A stretch of 64,000 bases of DNA from Fulvivirga ligni. Lineage in GTDB: Bacteria; Bacteroidota; Bacteroidia; Cytophagales; Cyclobacteriaceae. The DNA lies in contig NZ_CP089979.1 of the NCBI RefSeq assembly GCF_021389935.1, positions 5,065,001 through 5,129,000 of the forward strand. The letters run 5' to 3'. Both the position numbers and the translations under genes were made by a program. Below, in pieces: positions 58,801-64,000 of this stretch (positions are counted from its first letter, which is position 1; every line of letters begins with the position of its first letter). The notes below the pieces were generated by a model, which worked only from the letters and a program-made list of their open reading frames with translations, did not search any database and had not been told where the DNA came from.

Positions 58801-59657
58801 GCTTGAACCGTCAGTATATCTCCATCTACAAAACTGCCTGTTGGAATGGTTAATGCTAAAGAATCTCCATCACCAATTCTAGTAGAACTTGGTATAGGAT
58901 TTCCATTAACTAAAATAGTATATTCTACCGTTTCGGGATTAGGTGGTATTTCACTATCATTTAATATCAATGTTATACTTTGACCTTGGCAAACATCTTG
59001 AGGCGATGAGGTTGTTATATTAAAAGTAGTCGGTGAAGGATCTGACAAAGGTCCTATTACTAAGGTCTCTGAACAATTAGTACCGACATCAAAAGCCTCA
59101 ACGGTATAAGTCCCTCCTACAAGACCAGAGATATCCTCTGAAGTGGAAGTAAAGCCGTTATCAGCAGTCCAAAGGTAGGTATATCCCGCACCAGAACCTC
59201 CACTTACTGATATATTGATTGAACCATTAGGAGAAATACAACTAGTATTATTCACAGGACTACCCGCATCAAGGCTTATCAATAAAGGAGATGTTACCTC
59301 CACTAAGGTAATTGGTGGAACAGTCGTAACTGTACTACCAGCGGGGTCTGTCACTTGTATAAAATAACTTCCCTCCGGCAGGGAACCATCATTAAACGCA
59401 TAAGTTGATCCAACTGCAACAGAATCACCAGGTAAGAGATCTGGAGGACCAAAAATTCGTAAATAGACAGAATCACTGACGCCTGAATTACTTATAACTT
59501 CAACAAAAATGCTTCCATTATTAGCACCTTCACATGGATTAAGTTGAGTGACATTGAAGGTTATAATACCATTTGTAAAAGTCTGACCATATGATTCTAT
59601 ATTCGATATATAAATTAGAAAAAAGAATAACAGGCCTAGTAAATATTTTCGTTGCAT
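46854..59657 (-). CDS. Giant SprB-like surface protein with PKD-like and SprB repeats, T9SS type B sorting domain
   Basis: 4267 residues counted from the ATG at 59657; this is a better start than the TTG five codons earlier, since it leaves a 1-base gap after the preceding stop and a good signal peptide (about 1-25, ending YGQ). Order: unique and Ig-like domains to about 305; 14 PKD-like units (about 306-1513); a PA14-like domain (about 1515-1685, with WIGYVYDDSSNPFPPFPDFD and DIGGDDGIMFFIDG); a diverged SprB unit; 19 SprB-type units of 92 residues (about 1773-3520); further SprB-like and unique domains; and the C-terminal sorting domain near 4185-4267 (NVFTPNGDDSNEVFY, WGNTVYQSDDYQNDW, DGIYFYKAKI). 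This is the form of gliding-motility adhesins such as SprB, which T9SS exports to the cell surface. The gene is the last of a minus-strand operon. Confidence 0.9.
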   Translation of the reverse strand: MQRKYLLGLLFFFLIYISNIESYGQTFTNGIITFNVTQLNPCEGANNGSIFVEVISNSGVSDSVYLRIFGPPDLLPGDSVAVGSTYAFNDGSLPEGSYFIQVTDPAGSTVTTVPPITLVEVTSPLLISLDAGSPVNNTSCISPNGSINISVSGGSGAGYTYLWTADNGFTSTSEDISGLVGGTYTVEAFDVGTNCSETLVIGPLSDPSPTTFNITTSSPQDVCQGQSITLILNDSEIPPNPETVEYTILVNGNPIPSSTRIGDGDSLALTIPTGSFVDGDILTVQAHNNNCADVIMNGSVTANVIPLPVPNISGPSEVCANELGSLYSTDAGQSNYVWTVVGGAIVSGGTATDDNVTVDWGATGPGSVQVNYEDPNGCSASTSTSLSVTINSLPNPTITGDFDVCENESNVNYTTEAGQTNYVWIVTGGTIVSGGTATDDNVSVDWGAAGAGTVEVSYEDTNGCSPAATVVENVTINSLPTPTITGDFSVCESEAGVNYTTEAGQTNYVWTVTGGTIVSGGTATDNTVSVDWGAAGSGSVTVNYEDANGCGAASATAENITINTLPATPSLAGDTEICANPVGSTYTTDAGQTNYGWNVIGGTITGGGTVTDNTVTVDWGSTGPGSVEVNYEDANGCSAATSALLNVTINSLPTPTITGDFDVCENESNVNYTTEAGQTNYVWTVTGGTIVSGGTATDDNVSVDWGAAGAGTVEVSYEDTNGCSPAATVVENVTINSLPTPTITGDLSVCESEAGVNYTTEAGQTNYVWTVTGGTIVSGGTATDNTVSVDWGAAGSGSVTVNYEDANGCGAASATAENITINTLPATPSLAGDTEVCANAVGSTYTTDAGQTNYGWNVIGGTITGGGTVTDNTVTVDWGSTGPGSVEVNYEDANGCSAATSALLSVTINNLPNPTITGDFDVCENESNVNYTTEAGQTNYVWIVTGGTIVSGGTATDDNVSVDWGAAGAGTVEVSYEDTNGCSPAATVVENVTINSLPTPTITGDFSVCESEAGVSYTTEAGQTNYVWTVTGGTIVSGGTATDNTVSVDWGAAGSGSVTVNYEDANGCGAASATAENITINTLPATPSLTGDTEVCANAVGSTYTTDAGQTNYGWNVIGGTITGGGTVTDNTVTVDWGSTGPGSVEVNYEDANGCSAATSALLSVTINSLPTPTITGDFDVCENESNVNYTTEAGQTNYVWTVTGGTIVSGGTATDDNVSVDWGAAGAGTVEISYEDINGCSPAATVVENVTINSLPTPTITGDFSVCESEAGVSYTTEAGQTNYVWTVTGGTIVSGGTATDNTVSVDWGAAGSGSVTVNYEDANGCGAASATAENITINTLPATPSLAGDTEVCANAVGSTYTTDAGQTNYGWNVIGGTITGGGTVTDNTVTVDWGSTGPGSVEVNYEDANGCSAATSALLSVTINSLPTPTITGDFDVCENESNVNYTTEAGQTNYVWTVTGGTIVSGGTATDDNVSVDWGAAGAGTVEVSYEDTNGCSPAATVVENVTINAITGDPAVFGIETWIGYVYDDSSNPFPPFPDFDISKYQGFITSTEIDAFNALSSYDETSDVFDLNVDTGVMAGANICGSYPDDFSVSYKMSKTFTNGSYAFDIGGDDGIMFFIDGIQQTLNKFNVGDADPDANHSYTVYRSDSLCLNGSHNLEIRYFERGGESRISFDYFEITYLATLTNQTDPTTCGGNDGSIEITFNNVPDGTYTFDYVDGSGAPQQFTNVSVTSDVAVISGLSAGLYNDIILTLGACTSTTEVDVTLNDPVTHSVSLVSVTDPSTCGGTDGSIELAFVGVADGSYSLDYVDGSGSPQQFLNVTVTAGSATIPNLTSGDYNDITLTISGCTSADDVDASLSDPVTHSVSLVSVTDPSTCGGTDGSIELAFVGVADGSYSLDYVDGSGSPQQFLNVTVTAGSATIPNLTSGDYNDITLTISGCTSADDVDASLSDPVTHSVSLVSVTDPSTCGGTDGSIELAFVGVADGSYSLDYVDGSGSPQQFLNVTVTAGSATIPNLTSGDYNDITLTISGCTSADDVDASLSDPVTHSVSLVSVTDPSTCGGTDGSIELAFVGVADGSYSLDYVDGSGAPQQFLNVTVTAGSATIPNLTSGDYNDITLTISGCTSADDVDASLSDPVTHSVSLVSVTDPSTCGGTDGSIELAFVGVADGSYSLDYVDGSGSPQQFLNVTVTAGSATIPNLTSGDYNDITLTISGCTSADDVDASLSDPVTHSVSLVSVTDPSTCGGTDGSIELAFVGVADGSYSLDYVDGIGAPQQFLNVTVTAGSATIPNLASGDYNDITLTISGCTSADDVDASLSDPVTHSVSLVSVTDPSTCGGTDGSIELAFVGVADGSYSLDYVDGSGSPQQFLNVTVTAGSATIPNLTSGDYNDITLTISGCTSADDVDASLSDPVTHSVSLVSVTDPSTCGGTDGSIELAFVGVADGSYSLDYVDGSGSPQQFLNVTVTAGSATIPNLTSGDYNDITLTISGCTSADDVDASLSDPVTHSVSLVSVTDPSTCGGTDGSIELAFVGVADGSYSLDYVDGIGAPQQFLNVTVTAGSATIPNLASGDYNDITLTISGCTSADDVDASLSDPVTHSVSLVSVTDPSTCGGTDGSIELAFVGVADGSYSLDYVDGSGSPQQFLNVTVTAGSATIPNLTSGDYNDITLTISGCTSADDVDASLSDPVTHSVSLVSVTDPSTCGGTDGSIELAFVGVADGSYSLDYVDGSGSPQQFLNVTVTAGSATIPNLTSGDYNDITLTISGCTSADDVDASLSDPVTHSVSLVSVTDPSTCGGIDGSIELAFVGVADGSYSLDYVDGSGSPQQFLNVTVTAGSATIPNLTSGDYNDITLTISGCTSADDVDASLSDPVTHSVSLVSVTDPSTCGGIDGSIELAFVGVADGSYSLDYVDGSGAPQQFLNVTVTAGSATIPNLTSGDYNDITLTISGCTSADDVDASLSDAVTHSVSLVSVTDPSTCGGTDGSIELAFVGVADGSYSLDYVDGSGAPQQFLNVTVTAGSATIPNLTSGDYNDITLTISGCTSADDVDASLSDPVTHSVSLVSVTDPSTCGGIDGSIELAFVGVADGSYSLDYVDGSGSPQQFLNVTVTAGSATIPNLTSGDYNDITLTISGCTSADDVDASLSDAVTHSVSLVSVTDPSTCGGTDGSIELAFVGVADGSYSLDYVDGSGAPQQFLNVTVTAGSATIPNLTSGDYNDITLTISGCTSADDVDASLSDPVTHSVSLVSVTDPSTCGGTDGSIELAFVGVADGSYSLDYVDGSGSPQQFLNVTVTAGSATIPNLTSGDYNDITLTISGCTSADDVDASLSDPVTHSVSLVSVTDPSTCGGTDGSIELAFVGVADGSYSLDYVDGSGAPQQFLNVTVTAGSATIPNLTSGDYNDITLTISGCTSADDVDASLSDPVTHSVSLVSVTDPSTCGGTDGSIELAFVGVADGSYSLDYVDGSGTPQQFLNVTVTAGSATIPNLASGDYNDITLTISGCTSADDVDASLSDPVDFTLIIADKQDILTCGGNEGSIDLTVNGGSGNFTYSWIGPNSFTSTDEDLISLDQPGIYTVFVRDNVSGCSSGISVNISQPTGCGVSDCFVFSRNIDSITRPDCADDNGAVQLTIIGTTNTGLEVTFATGTGLGSYSVASPQNTISISESNLSEGIYGYTISDGAGNVCTTSFVELRTLTSVEAELVPGSEEHVSCFGGVGSVRLQNLANSSTGDYFYSFNPGEWFPLGGDRRVLGLPAGTTVISVGEEINDDCPMFIEVTLNNLNPQIEFTPVSHPVSDCENSDGFVTFDMSPTGGSNPTGDYRVALTPGIGSAAPSSDLDYEPVVLSDAITASTGTKNLSAGGYMLHVMDESGCVRSKEVVIGSPNQVMFDVEVFSPSCIGNGRNGILTFEVDNSIEVPGPYVLIITYGEDESEIFYQDNNYSGGEVLMDTLVNGTYNVTIDPSNNDFCPNKKTGQIDGGPDAVSFDYTIECNEDGTKNLLLTDIMGDDDQDYTLRVLDRGTNAVVATLQFTNTLDNEFRIESPLFLNFTEEYILIMEQGTSTCLMDYRHPDNLIVPATLTAFIGETTQSLPDRFTGSLQVFNFSGGLPGYYTQIELDSAAVPGQTFITNYEEVEVNDNFQYEKVYEDVPAGRYLVQVSDELGCVLELVARVPLNTDVFIPNVFTPNGDDSNEVFYIRNKPRDESVELVITNRWGNTVYQSDDYQNDWTGDETPDGIYFYKAKIAGELFTGWLEILRGQP
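49093..54336 (-). repeat. 19 tandem 276-bp units (SprB-type) in the giant gene
   Basis: Units recur at exact 276-base steps, for example at 49331, 49607, 49883 and so on to 54299, without any length change. They encode 92 residues each beginning VTDPSTCGG. Substitutions are few and shared between units in patterns that show multi-unit duplications of 552 and 828 bases. Confidence 0.92.
55115..58740 (-). repeat. 14 PKD-like units with a 777-bp three-unit period
   Basis: Units of about 86 residues (each with AGQTNY-W and DWG..G-G-V-V-YED-NGC) come in types A, B and C in the order founder, (ABC)x4, A. The A-B-C block recurs at exact 777-base steps (CTTAATA-type landmarks at 55390, 56167, 56944 and 57721). 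Confidence 0.9.
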
Positions 59658-59658
59658 A

Positions 59659-59982
59659 TTATTCAATTTCAATTATAAACTTTTTACTACATCTTTTTGA
59701 GTCTTGCAAATAGACATTGTATTCTCCCACTGCCATATTAAACTCACTTGATAATGGATTGGGATTTAAAATTTTTTCTGGCTCAGAACTCTTATATATA
59801 AAATATTTATAAGGTTTAACTCCTCCTGACGCTTGTAACTGAAAATGCACAAGATTATCGGCTGATGAAAGCTTTTTAGTCTTTAAGGTTAGATTGCAAT
59901 TGTCATTAACAATACCTGCTCTGGTAGGCATTAAACAAACCAAACTAAATAGGATCAAGATAGGTACATGCTTAAATATCAT
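59659..59982 (-). CDS. Small secreted SprB-repeat-like protein (107 aa)
   Basis: Signal peptide at about 1-22 (ILILFSLVCLMPTRAG), then one domain with ASGGVKPYKYFIYKSSEPEK and EYNVYLQDSKRCSKKFIIEI, matching the layout of a single SprB repeat (GG-x-PY-Y then Y-V-x-D-x-x-x-C). It is directly upstream of the giant surface protein with a 1-base gap, so both are translated from one message. It has no sorting domain and may be a periplasmic or surface partner of the large protein. Partner function is inference. Confidence 0.65.
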   Translation of the reverse strand: MIFKHVPILILFSLVCLMPTRAGIVNDNCNLTLKTKKLSSADNLVHFQLQASGGVKPYKYFIYKSSEPEKILNPNPLSSEFNMAVGEYNVYLQDSKRCSKKFIIEIE

Positions 59983-60030
59983 GTGTCAGATTAAATTTGT
60001 ATTATATTATATATATCTAAAAAAAATAAT

Positions 60031-60044
60031 GTAACCGGCGTTAC
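60031..60044. promoter_or_regulatory. Palindrome upstream of the adhesin operon
   Basis: GTAAC-CGGC-GTTAC lies about 50 bases upstream of the small gene that starts the operon, in AT-rich surroundings. It may be an operator. The rest of 59983-60150 shows no gene or clear promoter box. Confidence 0.35.
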
Positions 60045-60150
60045 GATGTTAAAGCTTACTAAAAATAGGGGTACATAAACCCTCAAACTTCAATCAATTA
60101 TAGCTATTAAGGGTCCAATATAATTAAAGGAGTAATAATTCATAATAAAA

Positions 60151-60182
60151 AATCCTATTTTCCGTTACGGGAAAACAGGATT
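60151..60182 (-). terminator. Terminator of the hypothetical gene beside smc
   Basis: AATCCTATTTTCC/GGGAAAACAGGATT-type stem with a short GTTAC loop and, on the minus strand, a run of six T. Confidence 0.8.
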
Positions 60183-60212
60183 CCTTCAATTATTATACTA
60201 TTTTGTAAATTT

Positions 60213-60698
60213 TTAGTATTTTCTATTGATGATTTCAGATAAGATTACGGCTCTTCTAGCTCCGTCTGGATCTTTTAAAGATTCTAGAATGTCACTCGCC
60301 ACTGAGTTCTCTTCCTTCACTTCATCCTCAGCAAAGTATTTAGATTTGGTTCTGATATCTTCAAGATCTACCTGCTCATCCAGGGTCTTTAATTTCTTGG
60401 CTTGATTAACAGATCTCTCGTAGGTCTCTCTTATTTCATCATCAGAAGGGATTTGCTCATAACTTTCATATTCCGTTTCTACTGTCTCGAGACTTCTAGG
60501 CTCAGTAGAGGTATCCTCTCCAGTGAATTCTCGCAGTAATTCTTCAAATGATTTTGCTCCGCCTGGTCTTTGACTTGGAGTCTCTCTCTGTTGTGGTGGG
60601 GCAGATGGAGCTTTTGACCTGTTTTTGTTGGACTTTAAAAGTCGGCTTATTATTGCGATAGCAATGAATACGATGTAAATAAGTATTTCCTTATCCAT
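60213..60698 (-). CDS. Single-TM hypothetical protein next to smc (161 aa)
   Basis: N-terminal TM helix (MDKEILIYIVFIAIAIISRL) without a cleavable signal, then a basic, Pro/Gln-rich stretch, an acidic middle and a conserved-looking end DPDGARRAVILSEIINRKY. Related proteins with this DLRKAVI-SEIL-type end are common in Bacteroidota and their function is unknown. The gene is divergent from smc; the intergenic region carries TAnnTTTG-type boxes on both strands (60717-60724 minus, 60728-60735 plus). Confidence 0.65.
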   Translation of the reverse strand: MDKEILIYIVFIAIAIISRLLKSNKNRSKAPSAPPQQRETPSQRPGGAKSFEELLREFTGEDTSTEPRSLETVETEYESYEQIPSDDEIRETYERSVNQAKKLKTLDEQVDLEDIRTKSKYFAEDEVKEENSVASDILESLKDPDGARRAVILSEIINRKY

Positions 60699-60716
60699 AG
60701 TGTTAACAAATTTATA

Positions 60717-60735
60717 ATAATTAATTTTAAATTTG
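60717..60735. promoter_or_regulatory. Divergent -7 boxes for smc and the hypothetical gene
   Basis: On the minus strand TAAATTTG at 60724-60717, and on the plus strand TAAATTTG at 60728-60735, both match TAnnTTTG of Bacteroidota promoters. The matching -33 boxes are not clear. Confidence 0.35.
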
Positions 60736-60798
60736 TTGCCTTTGCTCTTTATTATCAGGAAGGGCTAACCCATTAAGTATTAAATCAAAGAGAGATAC

Positions 60799-63700
60799 AT
60801 GCAGCTTTCCAAACTGGAAATAAAAGGTTTTAAAAGTTTTGGCGACAAGGTTACGATTAATTTCGATGAGGGGATTACAGGAATTGTAGGTCCTAATGGC
60901 TGTGGTAAATCAAATATTGTAGATTCTATACGTTGGGTACTGGGAGAGCAGAGCAGTAGAACGCTACGCTCCGAGAAGATGGAAAATGTCATATTCAACG
61001 GTACCAAAAAAAGAAAACCTACACAGCTAGCCGAAGTATCTCTTACCTTTAATAATACTAAGAACTTATTACCCACAGAATATTCTCAAGTTTCGATTAC
61101 CAGAAGGTATTACAGATCTGGGGAAAGTGAATACCTTTTAAATGGGGTCACCTGTAGACTTAAAGATATTACCAACCTCTTTTTAGACACTGGTATTGCA
61201 TCTAACAGCTACGCCATCATTGAGTTGAAGATGGTGGATGATATTTTGAATGATAAGGATAACTCAAGGAGAGGGTTATTTGAAGAGGCCGCTGGTATTT
61301 CAAAGTTTAAGAAAAGGAAGAAAGAAACCCTAAAGAAGCTTCAAGATACTGATGCTGACCTGGAAAGAGTGGAAGATTTGCTTTTTGAGATAGATAAAAA
61401 CATGAAATCTCTGGAGCGACAGGCTAAGCAAACTGAGAAATATTATCAATTAAAAGAAGAGTATAAACAATTAAGTGTTCTACTAGCCAGACTCACAATA
61501 AATAAATTCAGCGAAAACCATAAGAACATTGGTAAGAAAATAGAAGCTGAAAATGACAAAAAGTTAAGTCTAAATAAGCAAATCACAGAAAAGGAGGCCT
61601 CTTTAGAGAAAGCTAAGTCTGAAATGATCCTGAAAGAAAAGGCTCTTTCCGCAAGACAAAAGACCCTCAATGAGCATGTTAACAAGATCCGTCAGTATGA
61701 GAGTGAGAAAAAGATCAAGAATGAGCGCCTGAGATTTTTAAATGACAAATCTGATAGTTTGAAGGATCAGATAGAGCTAGATAGAAAAAGTAATGAACGG
61801 GCTAAATTTAGTCTAGAAGGACTAGGCCAGGAAAAAGGAGCCGCTGAGAAAATTCTGGCCGAAATTGAAATGAAGCTGAATGGCCTGAAAGAAGATTATG
61901 ATGCTCAGAAAATTAAAACAGCCGATCTTCAGGCTCAGGTTGATGACATTCGAAAGACTCAAAAAAACAAGCAAGAAGAGGTTTATCAGCTTAAAAAGTC
62001 TGTAGAAATAAAGGAACTTCAATTAAGCTCACTTAAGCAAGAGCTTGAAAAAACTGCCAGCGACACAAATCAGCAGAGTGCTAGTTTGGTAGAATTTGAT
62101 CAGAAAGTTTCATCCTTATCTGAACAGCTGAATGTAAAAAACAATCTTCAGGAAAAACTTAAAAGAGAAGAATCTGATTTACAGGCAAGGATTGAGTCCA
62201 CTGAGAAGACCATTGAAGTAATTAGGGAAGAGTTAACCCAGACTAACCGTAAGCTGGATGCCAAACAAAACGAGTATAACTTAACAAAGTCATTGGTTGA
62301 AAGCCTTGAAGGTTTTCCTGAAGCTATTAAATTCCTTAAAAAGAAGGCTCAATGGAATAAAAACGCCCCTCTCCTTTCTGACATTCTTACCTGTGAAGAT
62401 AAATACAGAGTAACTATTGAGAATTACCTGGAGCCATACCTTAATTATTACATCGTAGAAAAAGAGGAAGATGCGTATGAAGCTATTAATATATTAAGTG
62501 ATGCTGCCAGAGGTAAAGCCAATTTCTTTATTCTAAAAGCATTTGAAAACTTCACTCCTTCAGGTACCAGTTTATATAGCAATGCTTTTCCTGCTACTGA
62601 AATCATGGAATATGATAGTAAGTACAGAAAGCTTATGGGGCATATTCTTGACAAAGTATATATTCTAGAAGGAGATTATAATAGTATTCCAAAAGATGAT
62701 GACAACATATTCATCACTCAGAGCGGTAAGGTAACAAGAAGAAGATACAGTATTTCTGGTGGATCAGTAGGTTTATTTGAAGGAAAGAAAATAGGTAGAG
62801 CTAAAAACCTTGAAAAACTTGACAAGGAGATAAAACACCTCAGTAAAAAACTTAGTGAAATAGAGCAAAGCCATAGTGAAAAGCAGAAGGAACTTGAGAA
62901 GTTAAAAAGCAGCACTAAAAGGGATGACCTTGAAGAGTTAAGAGAGGAAGTAAAACTCATCAACGAAGAATACATCTCAATAAAAACCAAGCAAGAGCAG
63001 TTTAGCAAGATGCTTTCTGACGCAGATATGCGCAAGGAAGATATCATGGATAAAATTGAAGAGCTAAGAGAACAGATAGAAGAAGATAAACCAAAGGCTG
63101 AAAATGAGGAGAAATGGCAGCTTGAAAAAGAAATTCAGCTAAACCAGTCATCCACTGAACTGCATGAGCAGAGCGAGATTTTATCTCAGAAATCATCAGC
63201 TTTCAATGAACAAAACATCTTATTTCACCAGCAGGACAATAAGGTAAAAAGTCTGGAACAAGAAATTGAGTATAAGACAGATACCTTTGAAAATAGTAAA
63301 CTTCGAATTGAGAAAAATCAGGTTGAGTTAAAGGAAAACGAATCCGAAATAAAACAACTCCTTGAAAAAGCAGAGACTAGTGATGATGAGCTTATTTCTA
63401 TGTATGAAGAAAAAGAAAGCATAGAAACCGGTGTCAATGAGGCAGAACGAGAATACTATGATGTACGTGCTCAGATAGATGACGCTGATAAAGCAACCAG
63501 AGAGATTCAACGTAATCGAGAGAGTATTGACACTATTCTCATGGAATTACAAAACTCACTCAATGAAACAAAAATCCAGTTAAATTCTGTAAAAGAACGC
63601 CTTTCAGTAGAGTTCAATATTAAAGTTGATGAGATCATGGATGAGGCTCCTGAAGAGGAAGTGGAACCAGAAGAACTGAGGCAAAGAGTAGAAAAGATAA

Positions 63701-64000
63701 AAGATAAGCTTGACAAAATGGGGCCTATCAACCCAATGGCCATGGAAGCTTATCAGGAAATAAAAGAAAGAAACGATTTTATTACCACGCAAAGAGAGGA
63801 TTTATTTAATGCGAAAGAATCATTACTCACTACCATTGGAGAAATAGATGCTGTAGCCAAAGAAACTTTCATCGAAGCGTACGAAAAGATCAAAGAAAAC
63901 TTCGTTAAAGTATTTAGAAGTCTCTTTACTGAAGAAGATGATTGTGATTTAAGACTCAGCGACCCGGATAATCCGCTGGAATCTAGCATAGAAATTATTG
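60799..64000 (+). CDS. smc: Chromosome segregation protein SMC, 5' part (open at window end)
   Basis: At least 1067 residues are present and the frame is still open at the last base. Visible parts: MQLSKLEIKGFKSFGDKVTI start, Walker A GIVGPNGCGKSNIVDSI, the R-loop region SYAIIELKMVDDIL, EEAAGISKFKKRKKETLKKL, a long coiled coil (about 170-500), the hinge (about 520-670, GFPEAIKFLKKKAQWNKNAP and EPYLNYYIVE), the second coiled coil and the approach to the C-terminal ABC half (GPINPMAMEAYQEIKERNDF). SMC with ScpA/ScpB compacts and separates chromosomes. The C-terminal signature and Walker B motifs lie past the window. Confidence 0.97.
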   Translation, partial: MQLSKLEIKGFKSFGDKVTINFDEGITGIVGPNGCGKSNIVDSIRWVLGEQSSRTLRSEKMENVIFNGTKKRKPTQLAEVSLTFNNTKNLLPTEYSQVSITRRYYRSGESEYLLNGVTCRLKDITNLFLDTGIASNSYAIIELKMVDDILNDKDNSRRGLFEEAAGISKFKKRKKETLKKLQDTDADLERVEDLLFEIDKNMKSLERQAKQTEKYYQLKEEYKQLSVLLARLTINKFSENHKNIGKKIEAENDKKLSLNKQITEKEASLEKAKSEMILKEKALSARQKTLNEHVNKIRQYESEKKIKNERLRFLNDKSDSLKDQIELDRKSNERAKFSLEGLGQEKGAAEKILAEIEMKLNGLKEDYDAQKIKTADLQAQVDDIRKTQKNKQEEVYQLKKSVEIKELQLSSLKQELEKTASDTNQQSASLVEFDQKVSSLSEQLNVKNNLQEKLKREESDLQARIESTEKTIEVIREELTQTNRKLDAKQNEYNLTKSLVESLEGFPEAIKFLKKKAQWNKNAPLLSDILTCEDKYRVTIENYLEPYLNYYIVEKEEDAYEAINILSDAARGKANFFILKAFENFTPSGTSLYSNAFPATEIMEYDSKYRKLMGHILDKVYILEGDYNSIPKDDDNIFITQSGKVTRRRYSISGGSVGLFEGKKIGRAKNLEKLDKEIKHLSKKLSEIEQSHSEKQKELEKLKSSTKRDDLEELREEVKLINEEYISIKTKQEQFSKMLSDADMRKEDIMDKIEELREQIEEDKPKAENEEKWQLEKEIQLNQSSTELHEQSEILSQKSSAFNEQNILFHQQDNKVKSLEQEIEYKTDTFENSKLRIEKNQVELKENESEIKQLLEKAETSDDELISMYEEKESIETGVNEAEREYYDVRAQIDDADKATREIQRNRESIDTILMELQNSLNETKIQLNSVKERLSVEFNIKVDEIMDEAPEEEVEPEELRQRVEKIKDKLDKMGPINPMAMEAYQEIKERNDFITTQREDLFNAKESLLTTIGEIDAVAKETFIEAYEKIKENFVKVFRSLFTEEDDCDLRLSDPDNPLESSIEII

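Noticed and set aside
60780-63989. Many minus-strand frames over 60-109 codons
   Set aside because: They are antisense to the continuous smc frame that begins at 60799 and runs to the window end.

Overview
The window looks like chromosomal DNA of a marine or soil-type Bacteroidota, most likely Cytophagales (a Fulvivirga-like genus is a guess from gene content, not a proven placement). The reasons are an AT-rich sequence, a type IX secretion (T9SS) plug protein, a giant secreted protein with a type B gliding-motility C-terminal sorting domain, many small lipoproteins, long FtsX-type permeases, a TAnnTTTG-type promoter element upstream of rnpB, and SMC, PUR-like and DUF5103 proteins of Bacteroidota type.

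Region 1 (1-6.6 kb) is accessory. It starts with the 3' end of an outer-membrane beta-barrel gene. An alternating array of three small lipoprotein genes and four copies of a ~100-bp three-hairpin repeat follows. Then come two wrecked REP-associated (Y1/HUH) transposase genes that share a 138-bp leader, a gene fragment ending like a HTH protein, and a small gene pair made of an L,D-transpeptidase-like toxin-type domain whose start is borrowed from the transposase leader plus a translationally coupled lipoprotein. A small membrane protein and another lipoprotein close the region.

Region 2 (6.6-16.7 kb) is one functional unit: a MacAB-like ABC exporter (adaptor, ATPase, two long permeases) divergent from a sigma-54 activator and its histidine kinase. 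Region 3 (16.7-26 kb) holds housekeeping genes: HNH nuclease, NlpC/P60 peptidase, smpB, a FlK-like thioesterase, tsaD, then divergently a TamB-like protein, a DUF2279-type protein and a small hypothetical. RNase P RNA follows. Region 4 (26.3-36.8 kb) has a second sigma-54 activator without a DNA-binding domain, an M61 peptidase, a lipoprotein and a di-haem peroxidase, a Mpo1/DUF962 protein, a small secreted protein, a PQQ-type dehydrogenase and an ABC-F ATPase interrupted by a frameshift.

Region 5 (36.7-46.8 kb) contains an ECF sigma factor overlapping a protein that joins an anti-sigma-like membrane-anchored head to a beta-barrel tail, the T9SS plug protein, a stand-alone Cas6-like ribonuclease with no other cas gene or array in the window, ychF, a PerM-family permease, a PUR-family protein, a DUF58 protein, a ferredoxin and a LuxC-like acyl-CoA reductase. 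Region 6 (46.8-60 kb) is dominated by one ~12.8-kb gene for a 4267-residue surface protein built from 14 PKD-like units and 19 near-identical 92-residue SprB-type units, preceded by a tiny SprB-like secreted protein. The window ends inside smc.

The most unusual points are the lipoprotein/repeat cassette array next to transposase relics, the orphan Cas6 with a nearby long hairpin, the envelope-spanning sigma-regulator candidate, and the higher-order repeat structure of the giant adhesin gene.
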